From the NCBI GenBank assembly GCA_937906475.1, contig CALCZA010000173.1:1-39495 (forward strand): a DNA stretch of 39,495 nucleotides. The letters run 5' to 3'. Each line of letters opens with the position of its first letter. Position 1 is the stretch's first letter. Origin of the DNA: an uncultured bacterium. GTDB taxonomy: Bacteria > Planctomycetota > UBA1135 > UBA2386. Below, one piece after another: positions 24,708 to 34,067 of the stretch. Position numbers and translations under genes: made by a program. The notes under the pieces are model-generated. The model was given only the letters and a program-made list of their open reading frames with translations. It made no database searches and had not been told where the DNA came from.

Positions 24708-25922
24708 ATGAAGACTCCGATCTATCTCGACTACAGCTCTACCACCCCCTGCGATCCGCGGGTGGTCGAACGCATGATGCCATTCTTCACCGATGCGTTT
24801 GGCAACGCGGCCAGCCGCAGTCATGCGTTTGGCTGGACTGCTGAGGCCGCCGTCGAGGAAGCGCGCGAGCAAGTCGCGGGACTAATTGGCGCGCACCCCA
24901 AGGAACTGCTCTGGACGAGCGGTTCGACGGAAGCCAACAACCTTGCCATCAAGGGCACCGCCCAGATGTACAAGCAGAAGGGCATGCATCTGATCACCGC
25001 GGTGACCGAGCACAAGGCGGTGCTCGACCCGATGAAGTACCTCGAGACGCAAGGCTACAAAGTCACGTGGCTCGAAGTCGATGCCATGGGCCACGTCGAC
25101 CTCAAGGAACTCGAAGCGGCGATCACCGACGAGACGATCCTGGTGTCGCTGATGGCGGCCAACAACGAAATTGGCACGATGCATCCGATCCGCGAGATCG
25201 GCGCCATCTGCAAGAAGAAGGGCACTCTGTTCCACACCGATGCCACCCAACAGGTTGGTAAGGCCGCGATCGATGTGATTGCTGACAACGTCGACTTGCT
25301 GTCGCTGTCGGCGCACAAGATGTACGGCCCCAAGGGTGTCGGCGCGCTCTACGTTCGCCGTAAGAACCCGCGCGTGCGTCTGACGTCCCAAATGGACGGC
25401 GGCGGCCATGAGCGCGGCATGCGTTCGGGCACGCTCAACGTGACCGGCATCGTCGGCCTCGGCGAAGCCGCGCGCATCTGTCGCGAAGAGATGGATAGCG
25501 AAGCCGCCAAGTTGTCGATCCTGCGGGCGCGCCTGCAAGACCGCATCTACAAGGAGTTGCCGGACGCCGTGCTCAACGGCGACGCCGACAACCGCCTGCC
25601 GCACATGACCAACATCTCGTTCCCCTATGTGGAAGGCGAGTCGCTGCTCATGGGCATCAAGGAAATCGCCGTGTCGTCAGGCTCCGCCTGTACGTCCGCC
25701 AGCCTCGAGCCGAGCTACGTGCTCAAGGCGCTGGGCCTCGTCGACGAACTAGCACACAGCTCGATTCGCTTCTCCCTCGGTCGCTTCACGACGGAAGAGG
25801 AAGTTGATTTCGCAGCCGATCGCCTGATCACCGAAGTCAAACGTCTGCGCGAGATGTCACCGCTGTGGGAGATGGTCCAAGAGGGCGTCGATCTAAGCCA
25901 GGTCAAGTGGACGTCGCACTAG
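24708..25922 (+). CDS. iscS: Cysteine desulfurase IscS
   Basis: A PLP-dependent cysteine desulfurase, 404 aa, same length as E. coli IscS. It converts cysteine to alanine and passes the persulfide sulfur to IscU and to tRNA-thiolation factors. The N-terminus reads [17 protein letters not shown]; the PLP Lys is Lys204 in [13 protein letters not shown]; the persulfide loop is [16 protein letters not shown] with Cys328, the same number as in E. coli. The sequence is of the group I (IscS) rather than SufS type. Starts 11 bp after iscR. Confidence 0.96.
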   Translation: MKTPIYLDYSSTTPCDPRVVERMMPFFTDAFGNAASRSHAFGWTAEAAVEEAREQVAGLIGAHPKELLWTSGSTEANNLAIKGTAQMYKQKGMHLITAVTEHKAVLDPMKYLETQGYKVTWLEVDAMGHVDLKELEAAITDETILVSLMAANNEIGTMHPIREIGAICKKKGTLFHTDATQQVGKAAIDVIADNVDLLSLSAHKMYGPKGVGALYVRRKNPRVRLTSQMDGGGHERGMRSGTLNVTGIVGLGEAARICREEMDSEAAKLSILRARLQDRIYKELPDAVLNGDADNRLPHMTNISFPYVEGESLLMGIKEIAVSSGSACTSASLEPSYVLKALGLVDELAHSSIRFSLGRFTTEEEVDFAADRLITEVKRLREMSPLWEMVQEGVDLSQVKWTSH

Positions 25923-25965
25923 TCGCCCGCCAGACAGACCTCAAAGCACACAAACTCTCACTTAA

Positions 25966-26000
25966 CAACACACCCAACCAACCCAACCAACCGAACAACC
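25966..26000 (+). promoter_or_regulatory. C/A-only leader upstream of iscU
   Basis: The 35 nt immediately before the iscU ATG are nearly pure A and C, with repeated AACC units and no purine-rich Shine-Dalgarno sequence. Initiation of iscU must therefore use an unstructured leader, translational coupling is excluded by the 78-bp gap, or an S1-type mechanism. Confidence 0.6.
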
Positions 26001-26399
26001 ATGGCCTACAGCGACAAGGTTCTCGACCACTACCAAAACCCACGTAACGTCGGCTCGCTCGACAAAGAATCGAACGATGTCGGCACTGGCGTCGTTGGCG
26101 CACCTGAGTGCGGCGACGTCATGAAGTTACAAATCAAGGTGTCCGACGATGGCAAGATCATCGACGCCAAGTTCAAGACCTACGGTTGCGGCTCCGCGAT
26201 CGCCTCGTCATCCCTGGCAACCGAATGGTTGAAGGGCACGAGCGTCGATGCAGCGGCCGAGATCAAGAACACCCAGATCGTCGAAGAGTTGTCTTTGCCG
26301 CCTGTCAAGATCCACTGCTCAGTGCTCGCGGAAGACGCGATCAAGGCAGCGATCGACGACTGGAAGGCCAAGAACGGCAAGAAGACTGAGGAGAAGTAG
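26001..26399 (+). CDS. iscU: Fe-S cluster assembly scaffold IscU
   Basis: The scaffold on which [2Fe-2S] and [4Fe-4S] clusters are built, 132 aa. All key residues are at the E. coli numbers: Cys37 and Asp39 in GAPECGDVM, Cys63 in YGCGSA, His105 and Cys106 in HCSVLAEDA. The LPPVK motif (99-103) that HscA recognises is present, in keeping with the hscB-hscA genes downstream. Preceded by a C/A-rich leader without a Shine-Dalgarno sequence. Confidence 0.97.
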   Translation: MAYSDKVLDHYQNPRNVGSLDKESNDVGTGVVGAPECGDVMKLQIKVSDDGKIIDAKFKTYGCGSAIASSSLATEWLKGTSVDAAAEIKNTQIVEELSLPPVKIHCSVLAEDAIKAAIDDWKAKNGKKTEEK

Positions 26400-26401
26400 T
26401 C

Positions 26402-26806
26402 GTGAGCGAGACCAAAGACACCATCGCCGCAGATCAAACTGCGGCACCTGCCGAAGCCAAGAAGTCGACGCAAGGCGTACAACTGTCGGAGCGCGCAGCG
26501 AAAGAAATCAAGCGCGTCATCGAGGAGCAGAAGTTCACGCTCGACAACACTTGGGTGCGCATCGGCGCCAAGGGTGGCGGCTGCTCAGGCTTCACCTACG
26601 TGCTCGATTTCGACCAGACTGGGCCAACCGAGTTCGACCTGACCTACGAACAGCACGGCGTCAACGTGGTCGTCGACAAGAAGAGCGACTTCTTCATGGG
26701 CGGCACCGAATTGGATTTCAACGACGGTCTACTTGATCGCGGCTTCGTGTTCAAGAACCCCCAAGCGTCGGGCACTTGCGGTTGCGGCACGTCTTTCTCG
26801 GCATAG
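26402..26806 (+). CDS. iscA: Iron-sulfur carrier IscA (HesB family)
   Basis: An A-type Fe-S carrier of 134 aa, GTG start two bases after the iscU stop. The three ligand Cys are Cys61 (GAKGGGCSGFTYVLDFD) and Cys126/Cys128 (GTCGCGTSFSA). A hydrophilic N-terminal extension of about 25 residues, not found in E. coli IscA (107 aa), precedes the core starting at VQLSERAAKEIK. ErpA is an alternative name by sequence, but the operon position fits IscA. Confidence 0.94.
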   Translation: MSETKDTIAADQTAAPAEAKKSTQGVQLSERAAKEIKRVIEEQKFTLDNTWVRIGAKGGGCSGFTYVLDFDQTGPTEFDLTYEQHGVNVVVDKKSDFFMGGTELDFNDGLLDRGFVFKNPQASGTCGCGTSFSA

Positions 26807-26813
26807 CGAAGAA

Positions 26814-27314
26814 GTGATCCACGTCCCCGCCCCTGACGCGTTCGCCGTCTTCGGTGTTGCTCGCACGCTCGACTTGGACGAACCAGAACTCGAGCTGCGC
26901 TACCTGAAGCTGTCGCGCGATTGCCACCCTGACCACAACCGCGCCCAGACCAGTACGGACTGCGTCGCGGTGCTGCAGCGTTCTGCTGAGATCAACGATG
27001 CGTGGAACGTCTTGCGCGATCCGTGGCGCCGCGCTCGCGCACTGCTCGAAGCCGAAAGCCAGGGCGTGCTAAATCGCAACAAGAAGCTCGACCCGATGTT
27101 CCTGATGGAAGCGCTAGAACTCGCCGAAGAAGTCGCACACGCCGACAGCGATGGCCAAGAAGTATTGACCAAGAAGCTCAACGCGGCCATTGATGCCGAC
27201 TACCAGGCATTGCGCGCCGATGTCGCAAAAGCTGACTTCGACACGGCAGCCAAGCGCGTGCACCAATCCCACTACCACCTGAAGGCATTGCACGATCTCG
27301 AGGCCAAATCGTGA
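26814..27314 (+). CDS. hscB: Fe-S cluster co-chaperone HscB
   Basis: A J-domain co-chaperone of 166 aa that brings IscU to HscA and stimulates its ATPase. GTG start 7 bp after iscA; the open frame continues upstream but there it is a shadow of iscA. The J-domain starts [20 protein letters not shown] and has the HPD motif at 38-40 (CHPDHN). The C-terminal IscU-binding helical part has [16 protein letters not shown], close to the family's 'MEALE' element. The stop overlaps the hscA start (GTGA). Confidence 0.93.
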   Translation: MIHVPAPDAFAVFGVARTLDLDEPELELRYLKLSRDCHPDHNRAQTSTDCVAVLQRSAEINDAWNVLRDPWRRARALLEAESQGVLNRNKKLDPMFLMEALELAEEVAHADSDGQEVLTKKLNAAIDADYQALRADVAKADFDTAAKRVHQSHYHLKALHDLEAKS

Positions 27315-29140
27315 GCGACGCTCCCCCACCCAAAACACGCATCGTCATCGGCATTGACCTAGGCACGACAAACAGCCTCGCGGCGGTTCGTGCCGGCAAA
27401 GAACCGCATGTATTGCGCGACCAAGGCGCCGATCCGCTGACGCCTTCGATGGTCACGTTCCATCCCGACGGCCGCGTGCTCGTCGGAGCCACGTCCAAGG
27501 CGTTGCGGCTTGAGTATCCCGACCGCACCGTGTTCTCGGTCAAACGACTGATTGGACGATCGGCCACCGAGAGCAAGAACGACGTCGCCGAACTACCGTA
27601 TGCAGTCGTCGCCAGCGAACGCGACCTGCCACGCATCAAGATCGACGACCGCGAACTGTCGCCGGAAGCGATCTCGGCGATGGTGCTCAAGGAGATCAAG
27701 GCGAACGCAGAACAAGCGCTCGGTCATGCCGTCCGCGAAGCTGTCGTGACCGTGCCGGCATGGTTTGATGACGCACAACGCCAGGCCACCAAGGACGCGG
27801 CCGAACTCGCCGGCCTCGACTGCTTGCGCATCCTTAACGAACCGACCGCCGCGGCGCTCGCCTACGGCCTCGGCGGCAAGAACGACGGCACCGTATTGGT
27901 CTACGACCTCGGCGGTGGCACGTTCGACGTGTCGATCCTACGCATCCACGAGGGCGTCTTCCGGGTGCTCGCGACCGCGGGCGACACCCGTCTCGGAGGC
28001 GACGACTTCGACCAACTGCTGGCGCAACGAATCCTCCAACTGCTGCCTTCCAAGCAGGGCACCGAAGGAGCCTACGTTCTGCAAGCGGTGCGCAGCGCTG
28101 CGGAAGGGCTGAAGATGCGACTCAGCGAGCAAGAGCAGGCGACGCTTGAACTCGACCTCGGTGATCGCGGCCAGGTCGAACTGACGGTCACTCGCGCCGA
28201 GTTCGAAGCATCGATCGCGCCGCTGGTGCAGCGCACGCTCGACTGCGTCAAGAGCGCCGCCAAGGACGCCGGCCTCGAACTGAAGAACATCGACGACATC
28301 GTTTTGGTCGGCGGTAGCACGCGCATCCCATTGGTTCGCGCCCGACTCGAAGCGGCAACCGGCAAGGCGCCGCACACCGACGTCAACCCCGACCTCGCCG
28401 TAGCACTCGGTGCCGCGATCCAAGCCGACATCCTCGCCGGCAATGACCGTTCACTGTTGTTGCTTGATGTGATCCCGCTGTCGCTAGGCATCGAGACGCT
28501 TGGCGGCACCGTGCAGAAGTTAATCCTGCGCAACAACACCATCCCGACCAGTGTCTCGGAAGAGTTCTCGACCGGCGTCGACGAGCAAACCGCCGTCGAC
28601 CTCGCGATTTACCAAGGCGAACGCGAACTCGCCAAGGACTGCCGCCTGCTCGGCCAGTTCAAGCTGCGCGGCATCCCGCCAATGCCAGCAGGACTACCGC
28701 GCATCCTGGTGACATTCTTGGTCGATGCCGATGGCGTCTTGCGGGTCACGGCGCGCGAACAACGAACCGGCGTCGAAGCGAGCATCCAGATCGTTCCGAC
28801 GTTTGGTCTAACCCGCGAAGAAGTCCGCCGCATGATGATCGAATCGATCGAGAACGCGCAGGAAGACTACATCGCTCGCGAAGCCATCGAAGCACGCGCC
28901 AAGGCCGAAGCAATGGTGCGCGGCACCAAGAAGGCCCTGGCGATGGCCGTGCTACCTCCCGACCAGACGTTCGCCGTGCACAAAGCCGTCAAGGCCTTGC
29001 AGAAGCTGCTCGACGCCAATGCCGAACCGGACCTCCTAAAGTCCGCCAGTGAAGACCTGACCAAGGTCACCGCAACCATCGCCGACGACGTCATCAGCGC
29101 CGCCGTCACCAAGTCCCTTAAGGAAGACCAGCAGCCATGA
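27311..29140 (+). CDS. hscA: Fe-S assembly chaperone HscA (Hsp70)
   Basis: A specialised Hsp70 of 609 aa (E. coli HscA 616) that uses ATP to release clusters from IscU. Nucleotide-binding motifs: [12 protein letters not shown], the [20 protein letters not shown] region, [15 protein letters not shown] and [13 protein letters not shown]. The substrate-binding domain starts near [11 protein letters not shown], followed by a C-terminal helical lid; there is no DnaK-type EEVD-like Gly-rich tail. GTG start coupled to hscB by overlap, and its own stop overlaps fdx (ATGA). Confidence 0.95.
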   Translation: MSDAPPPKTRIVIGIDLGTTNSLAAVRAGKEPHVLRDQGADPLTPSMVTFHPDGRVLVGATSKALRLEYPDRTVFSVKRLIGRSATESKNDVAELPYAVVASERDLPRIKIDDRELSPEAISAMVLKEIKANAEQALGHAVREAVVTVPAWFDDAQRQATKDAAELAGLDCLRILNEPTAAALAYGLGGKNDGTVLVYDLGGGTFDVSILRIHEGVFRVLATAGDTRLGGDDFDQLLAQRILQLLPSKQGTEGAYVLQAVRSAAEGLKMRLSEQEQATLELDLGDRGQVELTVTRAEFEASIAPLVQRTLDCVKSAAKDAGLELKNIDDIVLVGGSTRIPLVRARLEAATGKAPHTDVNPDLAVALGAAIQADILAGNDRSLLLLDVIPLSLGIETLGGTVQKLILRNNTIPTSVSEEFSTGVDEQTAVDLAIYQGERELAKDCRLLGQFKLRGIPPMPAGLPRILVTFLVDADGVLRVTAREQRTGVEASIQIVPTFGLTREEVRRMMIESIENAQEDYIAREAIEARAKAEAMVRGTKKALAMAVLPPDQTFAVHKAVKALQKLLDANAEPDLLKSASEDLTKVTATIADDVISAAVTKSLKEDQQP

Positions 29141-29502
29141 GCTCCGACACCAGCTCCAACCAGACCGTCACCGTCACCGTCACTGTCGATGGCGAGCAGA
29201 AGTCGCTGCAGCTAGCGATGGGTCAATCCATTCTCGACGCGGCGCTCGCCCAAGGCATCGACCTCGACCACGCTTGCGGTGGTGTCTGCGCCTGCTCAAC
29301 CTGTCACATCAAGATCCATGAAGGTGGCGACTGCTTCCCAGAAGCCTCCGAAGACGAAGAGGACCAACTCGACAAGGCCCGCGACGTCGCCCTCAACTCA
29401 CGCCTAGGCTGCCAAGCTGTGCTTGAGCGCATGCCCAAAGACGGCAAGATCTCAATTGCGATCCCGACCTGGAACGTCAACAACGTGCAAGAACCCCACT
29501 GA
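29137..29502 (+). CDS. fdx: [2Fe-2S] ferredoxin of the ISC system
   Basis: An adrenodoxin-type ferredoxin of 121 aa, the electron donor of ISC assembly. Ligand Cys are Cys47, Cys53, Cys56 and Cys92, in [10 protein letters not shown] and SRLGCQ. The extra Cys51 between the first two ligands matches the CEKSCACTTC pattern of E. coli Fdx. The E/D-rich patch [10 protein letters not shown] is the partner-docking helix. Last gene of the operon; no iscX follows. Confidence 0.95.
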   Translation: MSSDTSSNQTVTVTVTVDGEQKSLQLAMGQSILDAALAQGIDLDHACGGVCACSTCHIKIHEGGDCFPEASEDEEDQLDKARDVALNSRLGCQAVLERMPKDGKISIAIPTWNVNNVQEPH

Positions 29503-29582
29503 GTCAATCTGTTCGGTTTGCTATTGCGACGCCACGACTGGAAACAACCCCCACGCATCGAGACGGCTGCTAGATTGCACAC

Positions 29583-30071
29583 ATGACGGGCGCATCTGAC
29601 CCAATCGCGATCCGCATTGATGACCTCACGGGCCGCGAAATTGCAGACCTACTGCAAGGCCACCTTGCGTCGGCGATCGAGTGCTCACCCGAAAGCGCCG
29701 TTCACGCCCTGAACCTCGACAGCCTTCGTCGTCCGGACATCACGCTCTGGAGCGCTTGGCAAGGTGACTCGCTTGCCGGTTGTGGCGCGCTGCGCGAACT
29801 AAGCAAGGCGCACGGCGAAGTGAAGTCCATGCGCACCGAGGCCTCCCACATCCGCCAGGGAGTAGCCGCAAAGTTGCTCGAACACATGATCGCCATAGCG
29901 CGTGAACGTGGCTACGAACGACTCAGCCTCGAAACCGGCAACACCAGTGACTTCGCGGCAGCGCGTGCGCTCTACACAAAGCATGGCTTCGCGCCGTGCC
30001 CACCGTTCGACGGCTACGTCGAAGACGGTTTCAGTGTCTACATGACCCGCGCCATACAACCGATCTCGTAA
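29583..30071 (+). CDS. GNAT family N-acetyltransferase
   Basis: A 162-aa acetyl-CoA-dependent acetyltransferase. The fold is seen from GCGALREL, followed by GEVKSMRTEASHIRQGVAAKLLEHMIAIARERGYERLSLET. The R-x-x-G-x-A acetyl-CoA pyrophosphate loop is RQGVAA, and AARALYTKHGFAPCPPF is the C-terminal motif B. Closest in pattern to the YsnE/PhnO-type small-molecule acetyltransferases. It lies 80 bp after fdx on the same strand and might be read through from the isc operon, but has no obvious functional link to it. Confidence 0.82.
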   Translation: MTGASDPIAIRIDDLTGREIADLLQGHLASAIECSPESAVHALNLDSLRRPDITLWSAWQGDSLAGCGALRELSKAHGEVKSMRTEASHIRQGVAAKLLEHMIAIARERGYERLSLETGNTSDFAAARALYTKHGFAPCPPFDGYVEDGFSVYMTRAIQPIS

Positions 30072-30077
30072 ACGGAT

Positions 30078-30094
30078 TGCCTGCTGTCCAGGCA
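30078..30094 (+). terminator. Hairpin after GNAT gene
   Basis: TGCCTG and CAGGCA with a 5-nt loop start 6 nt after the GNAT stop codon, in the gap before a convergent gene. No T-tract. Candidate 3'-end structure. Confidence 0.35.
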
Positions 30095-30200
30095 CCGCTC
30101 GGGCAAACTCAGGATTGCGCCTGCATGACGGCAGCCAACGGACAACGGTGGCAGGCGAACGCTTCGAGAAGTGCCTACGCTACTCATGGCAGGCGCTCAG

Positions 30201-31406
30201 TCATGACAAGCGCGTCTCGATCTTGATCTCGTTCGCGATCGTGCGATGCACCGGACAACGATCTGCAATCTCGACCAAGCGAGCACGCTGCGCGTCATCG
30301 AGATCACCAACCACTGTCAATACACGCTGGATGCGATCGACCTTGCCGTCGGTCTTGTCGCAGTCTTCGCAGTCCTCGGCGTGGATGCGATCGTGCTGCA
30401 ACGCAACGCTGACGCTCTCCAGCGGCAGTTTCTTGTGGCGTGCATACATGCCGAGCGTCATCGACGTACATGTCCCCAGCGCGGCCAGCAGTAGGTCGTA
30501 CGGCGTCGGCCCAAGCCCAGAACCACCAACGGACTTCGGTTCGTCCGCCAACCAGTCGTGCCCGCCCGCCGTGCACAACTGCAAGAACCCGTCCGCCCGG
30601 CCGGATACCCGCACAACGCCGGACTCGGTATCTGGATGATCGAACGGCGGCAAGTAGCGGCCCGCCCATGCCGCGATCACCTCCGCCGCATATTGCGAGT
30701 CGGCGCGTTTCGTCAGCAAATGATCGGCGCCATCCAATGACACAAAGCTCTTTGGATGCTGCAGCGACATGTAAAGCTTGCGGGCGTGGTCGACGTTGAC
30801 GATCTCGTCTTGCGGACTGTGCAGAATCAGCACGGCCTTGTGCAACTTGCGCAACGTGCCAGCGACCTCCTGCTCCTGCAAATCATCCAAGAACTGGCTC
30901 TGAATCGTGAACGCGCGCCCAGCCAAGGACACCGTTGCACTACCTGTCTCACGAATGGTCTCGAGGCTGCCCTCGAGCAAATGCTGCACATGATCAGGAT
31001 GGCTAGGTGCACCAATCGACGTAATCGCTGCCACCGACTCGATGCGATTGCCGGCGATCAATACGGCCGCACCACCAAGGCTGTGCCCCACCAACAAGCG
31101 CGGCGCTTGATGGTTCTCAGCAAGCCATTGTGCTGCTGCCACCAAGTCATCGATGTTCGACGAGAAGTTCTGGTTCGCGAAGTCGCCGCCCGAATTCCCC
31201 AGACCAGTAAAGTCAAAGCGCAACACCCCGAAACCCTTCGCCGCCAAGGCGCGACTGATGCGCGTCGCGGCGGCGATGTCCTTGCCACACGTGAAGCAGT
31301 GGGCAAAGATCGCGAAGGCGCGCGGCTCGGACGGCGGCAATTCGAGACGCCCTGCCAGGGTCTGGCCGCGCAGGTTGTCAAACTCGATACGTTGCGAACG
31401 GGTCAT
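30201..31406 (-). CDS. Alpha/beta hydrolase-OsmC fusion protein
   Basis: A two-domain protein of 401 aa from the ATG at 31406. Residues 1-260 are an alpha/beta hydrolase: RFDFTGLGNSGGDF, the nucleophile elbow GHSLGG with Ser109, and HSPQDEIVNVDHARKL with the acid, plus GADHLL with the His. Residues 265-401 are OsmC/Ohr-type, with the two redox Cys in LGTCTSMTLGMYARHK and ADRCPVHRTI, which reduce organic hydroperoxides. This is a known bacterial domain pairing; the hydrolase may release a fatty acyl hydroperoxide for reduction, but that is inference. GHDWLADEPKSVGG is the OsmC substrate entrance. The open frame extends 15 codons upstream. Confidence 0.9.
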   Translation of the reverse strand: MTRSQRIEFDNLRGQTLAGRLELPPSEPRAFAIFAHCFTCGKDIAAATRISRALAAKGFGVLRFDFTGLGNSGGDFANQNFSSNIDDLVAAAQWLAENHQAPRLLVGHSLGGAAVLIAGNRIESVAAITSIGAPSHPDHVQHLLEGSLETIRETGSATVSLAGRAFTIQSQFLDDLQEQEVAGTLRKLHKAVLILHSPQDEIVNVDHARKLYMSLQHPKSFVSLDGADHLLTKRADSQYAAEVIAAWAGRYLPPFDHPDTESGVVRVSGRADGFLQLCTAGGHDWLADEPKSVGGSGLGPTPYDLLLAALGTCTSMTLGMYARHKKLPLESVSVALQHDRIHAEDCEDCDKTDGKVDRIQRVLTVVGDLDDAQRARLVEIADRCPVHRTIANEIKIETRLS

Positions 31407-31454
31407 GCCGCAATCTTCGCGTGACACGTCGATCCGCGCCAACAAACACACGCA

Positions 31455-31682
31455 TCAATGCAAGCCGAACGCGCACCGTTGGCCGAACTGTAGGTCTTCA
31501 CCGATGGCCGCGCCCGAACGCACCGACCCGGCAATCGTGTCGCCATCATTGGCCGCCTGAAGCGCCGAAAGCAGGCCCACGAAGCGCACTCCTGCGCGAC
31601 CGACAGCGTTAACGGTCCATGTGGCCTGGGCTGCCATCAACGCGCCCAGCATCACACAGCCGGCGACGAGACGATTCGGCAT
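31455..31682 (-). pseudogene. Truncated secreted-protein N-terminus
   Basis: 75 codons. A good signal peptide (VAGCVMLGALMAAQA) is followed by TWTVNAVGRAGVRF and LLSALQAANDGDTI, a pattern I associate with the start of secreted beta-helix or 'choice-of-anchor' proteins in Planctomycetota (T-W-x-V-D/N, then A-x-x-A-A-x-D-G-D-T-I). After GDTI the sequence loses the expected continuation (normally VR-x-G-x-Y-x) and stops soon after. I read this as the 5' stub of a much larger gene that has been lost by deletion, although a small secreted protein cannot be excluded. Neighbours: OsmC fusion downstream on the same strand, tkt divergent. Confidence 0.4.
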
Positions 31683-31750
31683 AGCTTCTACGCACGTTTT
31701 GAGGACCTCCGCCGCCTGCCGAGGATGACAACCCGTAGTGCTGAAGGTGT

Positions 31751-31778
31751 GCGGCGGCCTACAGCCGCCGCCATTTTT
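31751..31778 (+). terminator. Rho-independent terminator-like hairpin in the tkt leader
   Basis: An 8-bp GC stem GCGGCGGC (31751-31758) / GCCGCCGC (31764-31771), loop CTACA, is followed two nt later by TTTTT (31774-31778): a textbook intrinsic terminator on the plus strand. No plus-strand gene ends nearby (the GNAT ends 1.7 kb upstream on the other side of a minus-strand gene), so it lies about 95 nt before tkt and may act as an attenuator or shield tkt from antisense-side readthrough. Confidence 0.6.
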
Positions 31779-31872
31779 CCACAACTCTCCCCAACGCATC
31801 CGTCACGAACCGCGCGATCCGAGCGAATCACAGCGTTCATCCGATGCGCGCAACCGGCTAGCATTCGGCAGC

Positions 31873-33849
31873 ATGACCGCGACTACGCAGGACCTCACCC
31901 CCGTCGCCAACACCATTCGTGGCCTCGCCATGGACGCCGTGCAAAAGGCCAACTCAGGCCACCCCGGGATGCCCATGGGCATGGCCGAGGTCGCTGCCGT
32001 GCTCTGGACGGAGTTCCTCCGCTGGTCACCGGAAGAACCGGAATGGGCCGGCCGCGATCGCTTCGTGCTGTCAGGCGGCCACGGTTCGATGCTGCTCTAC
32101 TCGCTGCTGCATCTGGCGGACTACCCGGTGTCGCTCGACGACCTGAAGAACTTCCGCCAACTGCACAGCAAGACGCCGGGCCATCCCGAATACGGCGACA
32201 CGGTTGGTGTTGAAACCACAACCGGGCCGCTCGGCCAAGGCTTCGCCAACGCGGTCGGCATGGCCATCGCTGCGAAGATGGCCGTGGCACGAACGGGCAC
32301 CGACCTGGTTGGCTCGCGCGTATTTGTCACGGTTGGCGACGGCGACCTGATGGAAGGCATCAGCTACGAGTCGGCAGCGATGGCCGGCCACCTTGGACTC
32401 GACAATCTGGTCTGCCTTTGGGACGACAACCACATCACGATCGAAGGGCACACCGACCTCGCGACCAGCGAGAACATGCAGATGCGCTTCGAGTCGCAAG
32501 GCTGGTCGGTGCTGCATTGCGATGGCCACAACGCCGAAGAGATTCGCACGGCACTCGGCAAGGCGACCAGCGGCAGCACGCAGCCGACGCTGATCTGCTG
32601 CAAGACCACCATCGGCAAGGGCAGCCCCAACAAGGCCGACTCGCACGATGTGCATGGCGCGCCGCTCGGTGGCGATGAGATCAAGCTAACCAAGCAAGCG
32701 CTTGGCATGCCCGAAGAGGACTTCTACGTCGATGAGCGCGCCCGCGAAGCATTCCGCGCCGCGAAAGCCCAAAACGAAGCTGAGCGTCAGCAATGGCACC
32801 GGGACCTGCAAGCGTGGCAATCGGCCAACCCCGAACCGGCAAAGCTGTGGCAAGCGATCCAGAATCGTGAAGTGCCGAGCGACCTGCTAGCACAACTGAC
32901 CGCAGCCGCCGGCGACAAAAGCGCCGCGACGCGCGCGCTCAGTGGCGCCGTCATTCAGAAAGCCGCCGAGTTGATGCCTTCATTGGTCAGCGGCTCAGCC
33001 GACCTCGATGGTTCGTGCAAGACGCGCATCAAGGCCGACGGTTCGTTCCTCAAGGACAACCTAACCGGCCGCACGATGCACTACGGCATCCGTGAGCACG
33101 CGATGGGCGCCGTCATGAATGGCATCTCGCTATTCGGTGGTTTCCTGCCAGCCGGCAGCACGTTCTTGGTGTTCGCCGACTACATGCGCACGCCGATGCG
33201 ACTCGCGTCGCTGATGAAGATCTCGTGCGCGTTCGTGTTCACGCACGACAGCCTGATGGTCGGTGAGGATGGGCCCACCCACCAACCCGTAGAGCATCTC
33301 GCGACCCTGCGAGCGATCCCCAACATGCACGTCTTCCGCCCGGCGGACGGCCCCGAAACCGCCGCCGCCTGGACGCACGCCCTGACCCGCAAGGATGGCC
33401 CGGTGTTGCTGTCGCTGACGCGCCAAGGCCTGCCGGTGCTACCGCACGCAGAAGGCTTCTCGTCACAAGACGCGATGAAGGGTGGCTACACGCTCGTCGA
33501 CGCAGCCGACGCCAAAGCGACCATCGTCGCAACCGGTGCCGAAGTCAGCCTCGCGGTCGAGGCCGCCAAACTGCTGACGGCAGAAGGCATCGCGACGCGC
33601 GTCGTATCGATGCCGTGCCTCGAACTGTTCCAACAACAAGAGAAGGCCTACACCTCCTCGGTGCTCGGCAACGCCGCCGTGTTCTCGCTCGAGATGGGTC
33701 GCCCCGAATGGTGGTGTCAGTTGACGGGTCGCTTCGATCGCTGCATCGGCCAAACTAGCTTTGGTGCCAGCGCGCCGGGCAAGCACCTGTCCGAGCACTT
33801 CGGGTTCACGCCGGCTGCCGTCATGGCGCGGGTCAAGGCCGCGCTCTAG
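31873..33849 (+). CDS. tkt: Transketolase
   Basis: A thiamin diphosphate enzyme of the pentose phosphate pathway, 658 aa from the ATG at 31873; the frame is open upstream but contains the hairpin and no homology. Motifs: KANSGHPGMPMGMAE, the substrate His in LSGGHGSMLLYSLLHL, TTGPLGQGFANAVG, the ThDP-binding GDGDLMEGISYE with the following N-containing VCLWDDNHI, then the second domain HDSLMVGEDGPTHQPVEHL and the Glu-bearing GIREHAMGA. The length and all signatures fit full transketolase (E. coli 663 aa). Monocistronic as far as seen. Confidence 0.96.
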   Translation: MTATTQDLTPVANTIRGLAMDAVQKANSGHPGMPMGMAEVAAVLWTEFLRWSPEEPEWAGRDRFVLSGGHGSMLLYSLLHLADYPVSLDDLKNFRQLHSKTPGHPEYGDTVGVETTTGPLGQGFANAVGMAIAAKMAVARTGTDLVGSRVFVTVGDGDLMEGISYESAAMAGHLGLDNLVCLWDDNHITIEGHTDLATSENMQMRFESQGWSVLHCDGHNAEEIRTALGKATSGSTQPTLICCKTTIGKGSPNKADSHDVHGAPLGGDEIKLTKQALGMPEEDFYVDERAREAFRAAKAQNEAERQQWHRDLQAWQSANPEPAKLWQAIQNREVPSDLLAQLTAAAGDKSAATRALSGAVIQKAAELMPSLVSGSADLDGSCKTRIKADGSFLKDNLTGRTMHYGIREHAMGAVMNGISLFGGFLPAGSTFLVFADYMRTPMRLASLMKISCAFVFTHDSLMVGEDGPTHQPVEHLATLRAIPNMHVFRPADGPETAAAWTHALTRKDGPVLLSLTRQGLPVLPHAEGFSSQDAMKGGYTLVDAADAKATIVATGAEVSLAVEAAKLLTAEGIATRVVSMPCLELFQQQEKAYTSSVLGNAAVFSLEMGRPEWWCQLTGRFDRCIGQTSFGASAPGKHLSEHFGFTPAAVMARVKAAL

Positions 33850-34023
33850 GGCGACGCCCGGCGAGGGGTATGTGGATCGACGATTGTTCGGCCCACTTTG
33901 CAACGGCCGCGGCCTGGTCGCTGTAAGGGACACAGTGAGCGCTCCGGCAAGCGAGGCGGCAAATGCGTGTTGCGTGCACGAGTTGCACAGAGAGGCCAGC
34001 ACGCCGTGCAAACCACCCGCACG

Positions 34024-34050
34024 CTTCTCAATCGCTAGCGAGCCGAGAAG
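34024..34050 (+). promoter_or_regulatory. Leader hairpin with inner palindrome
   Basis: CTTCTC (34024-34029) pairs with GAGAAG (34045-34050) and encloses the perfect palindrome TCGCTAGCGA (34032-34041). It ends 17 nt before the secretin-like start codon. Could be an operator or an mRNA leader structure. Confidence 0.35.
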
Positions 34051-34067
34051 TAAACCCGAACAAGATC

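Noticed and set aside
29503-29582. Looked for iscX after fdx
   Set aside because: The 80-bp gap is too short and holds no iscX-like frame; next gene is a GNAT.
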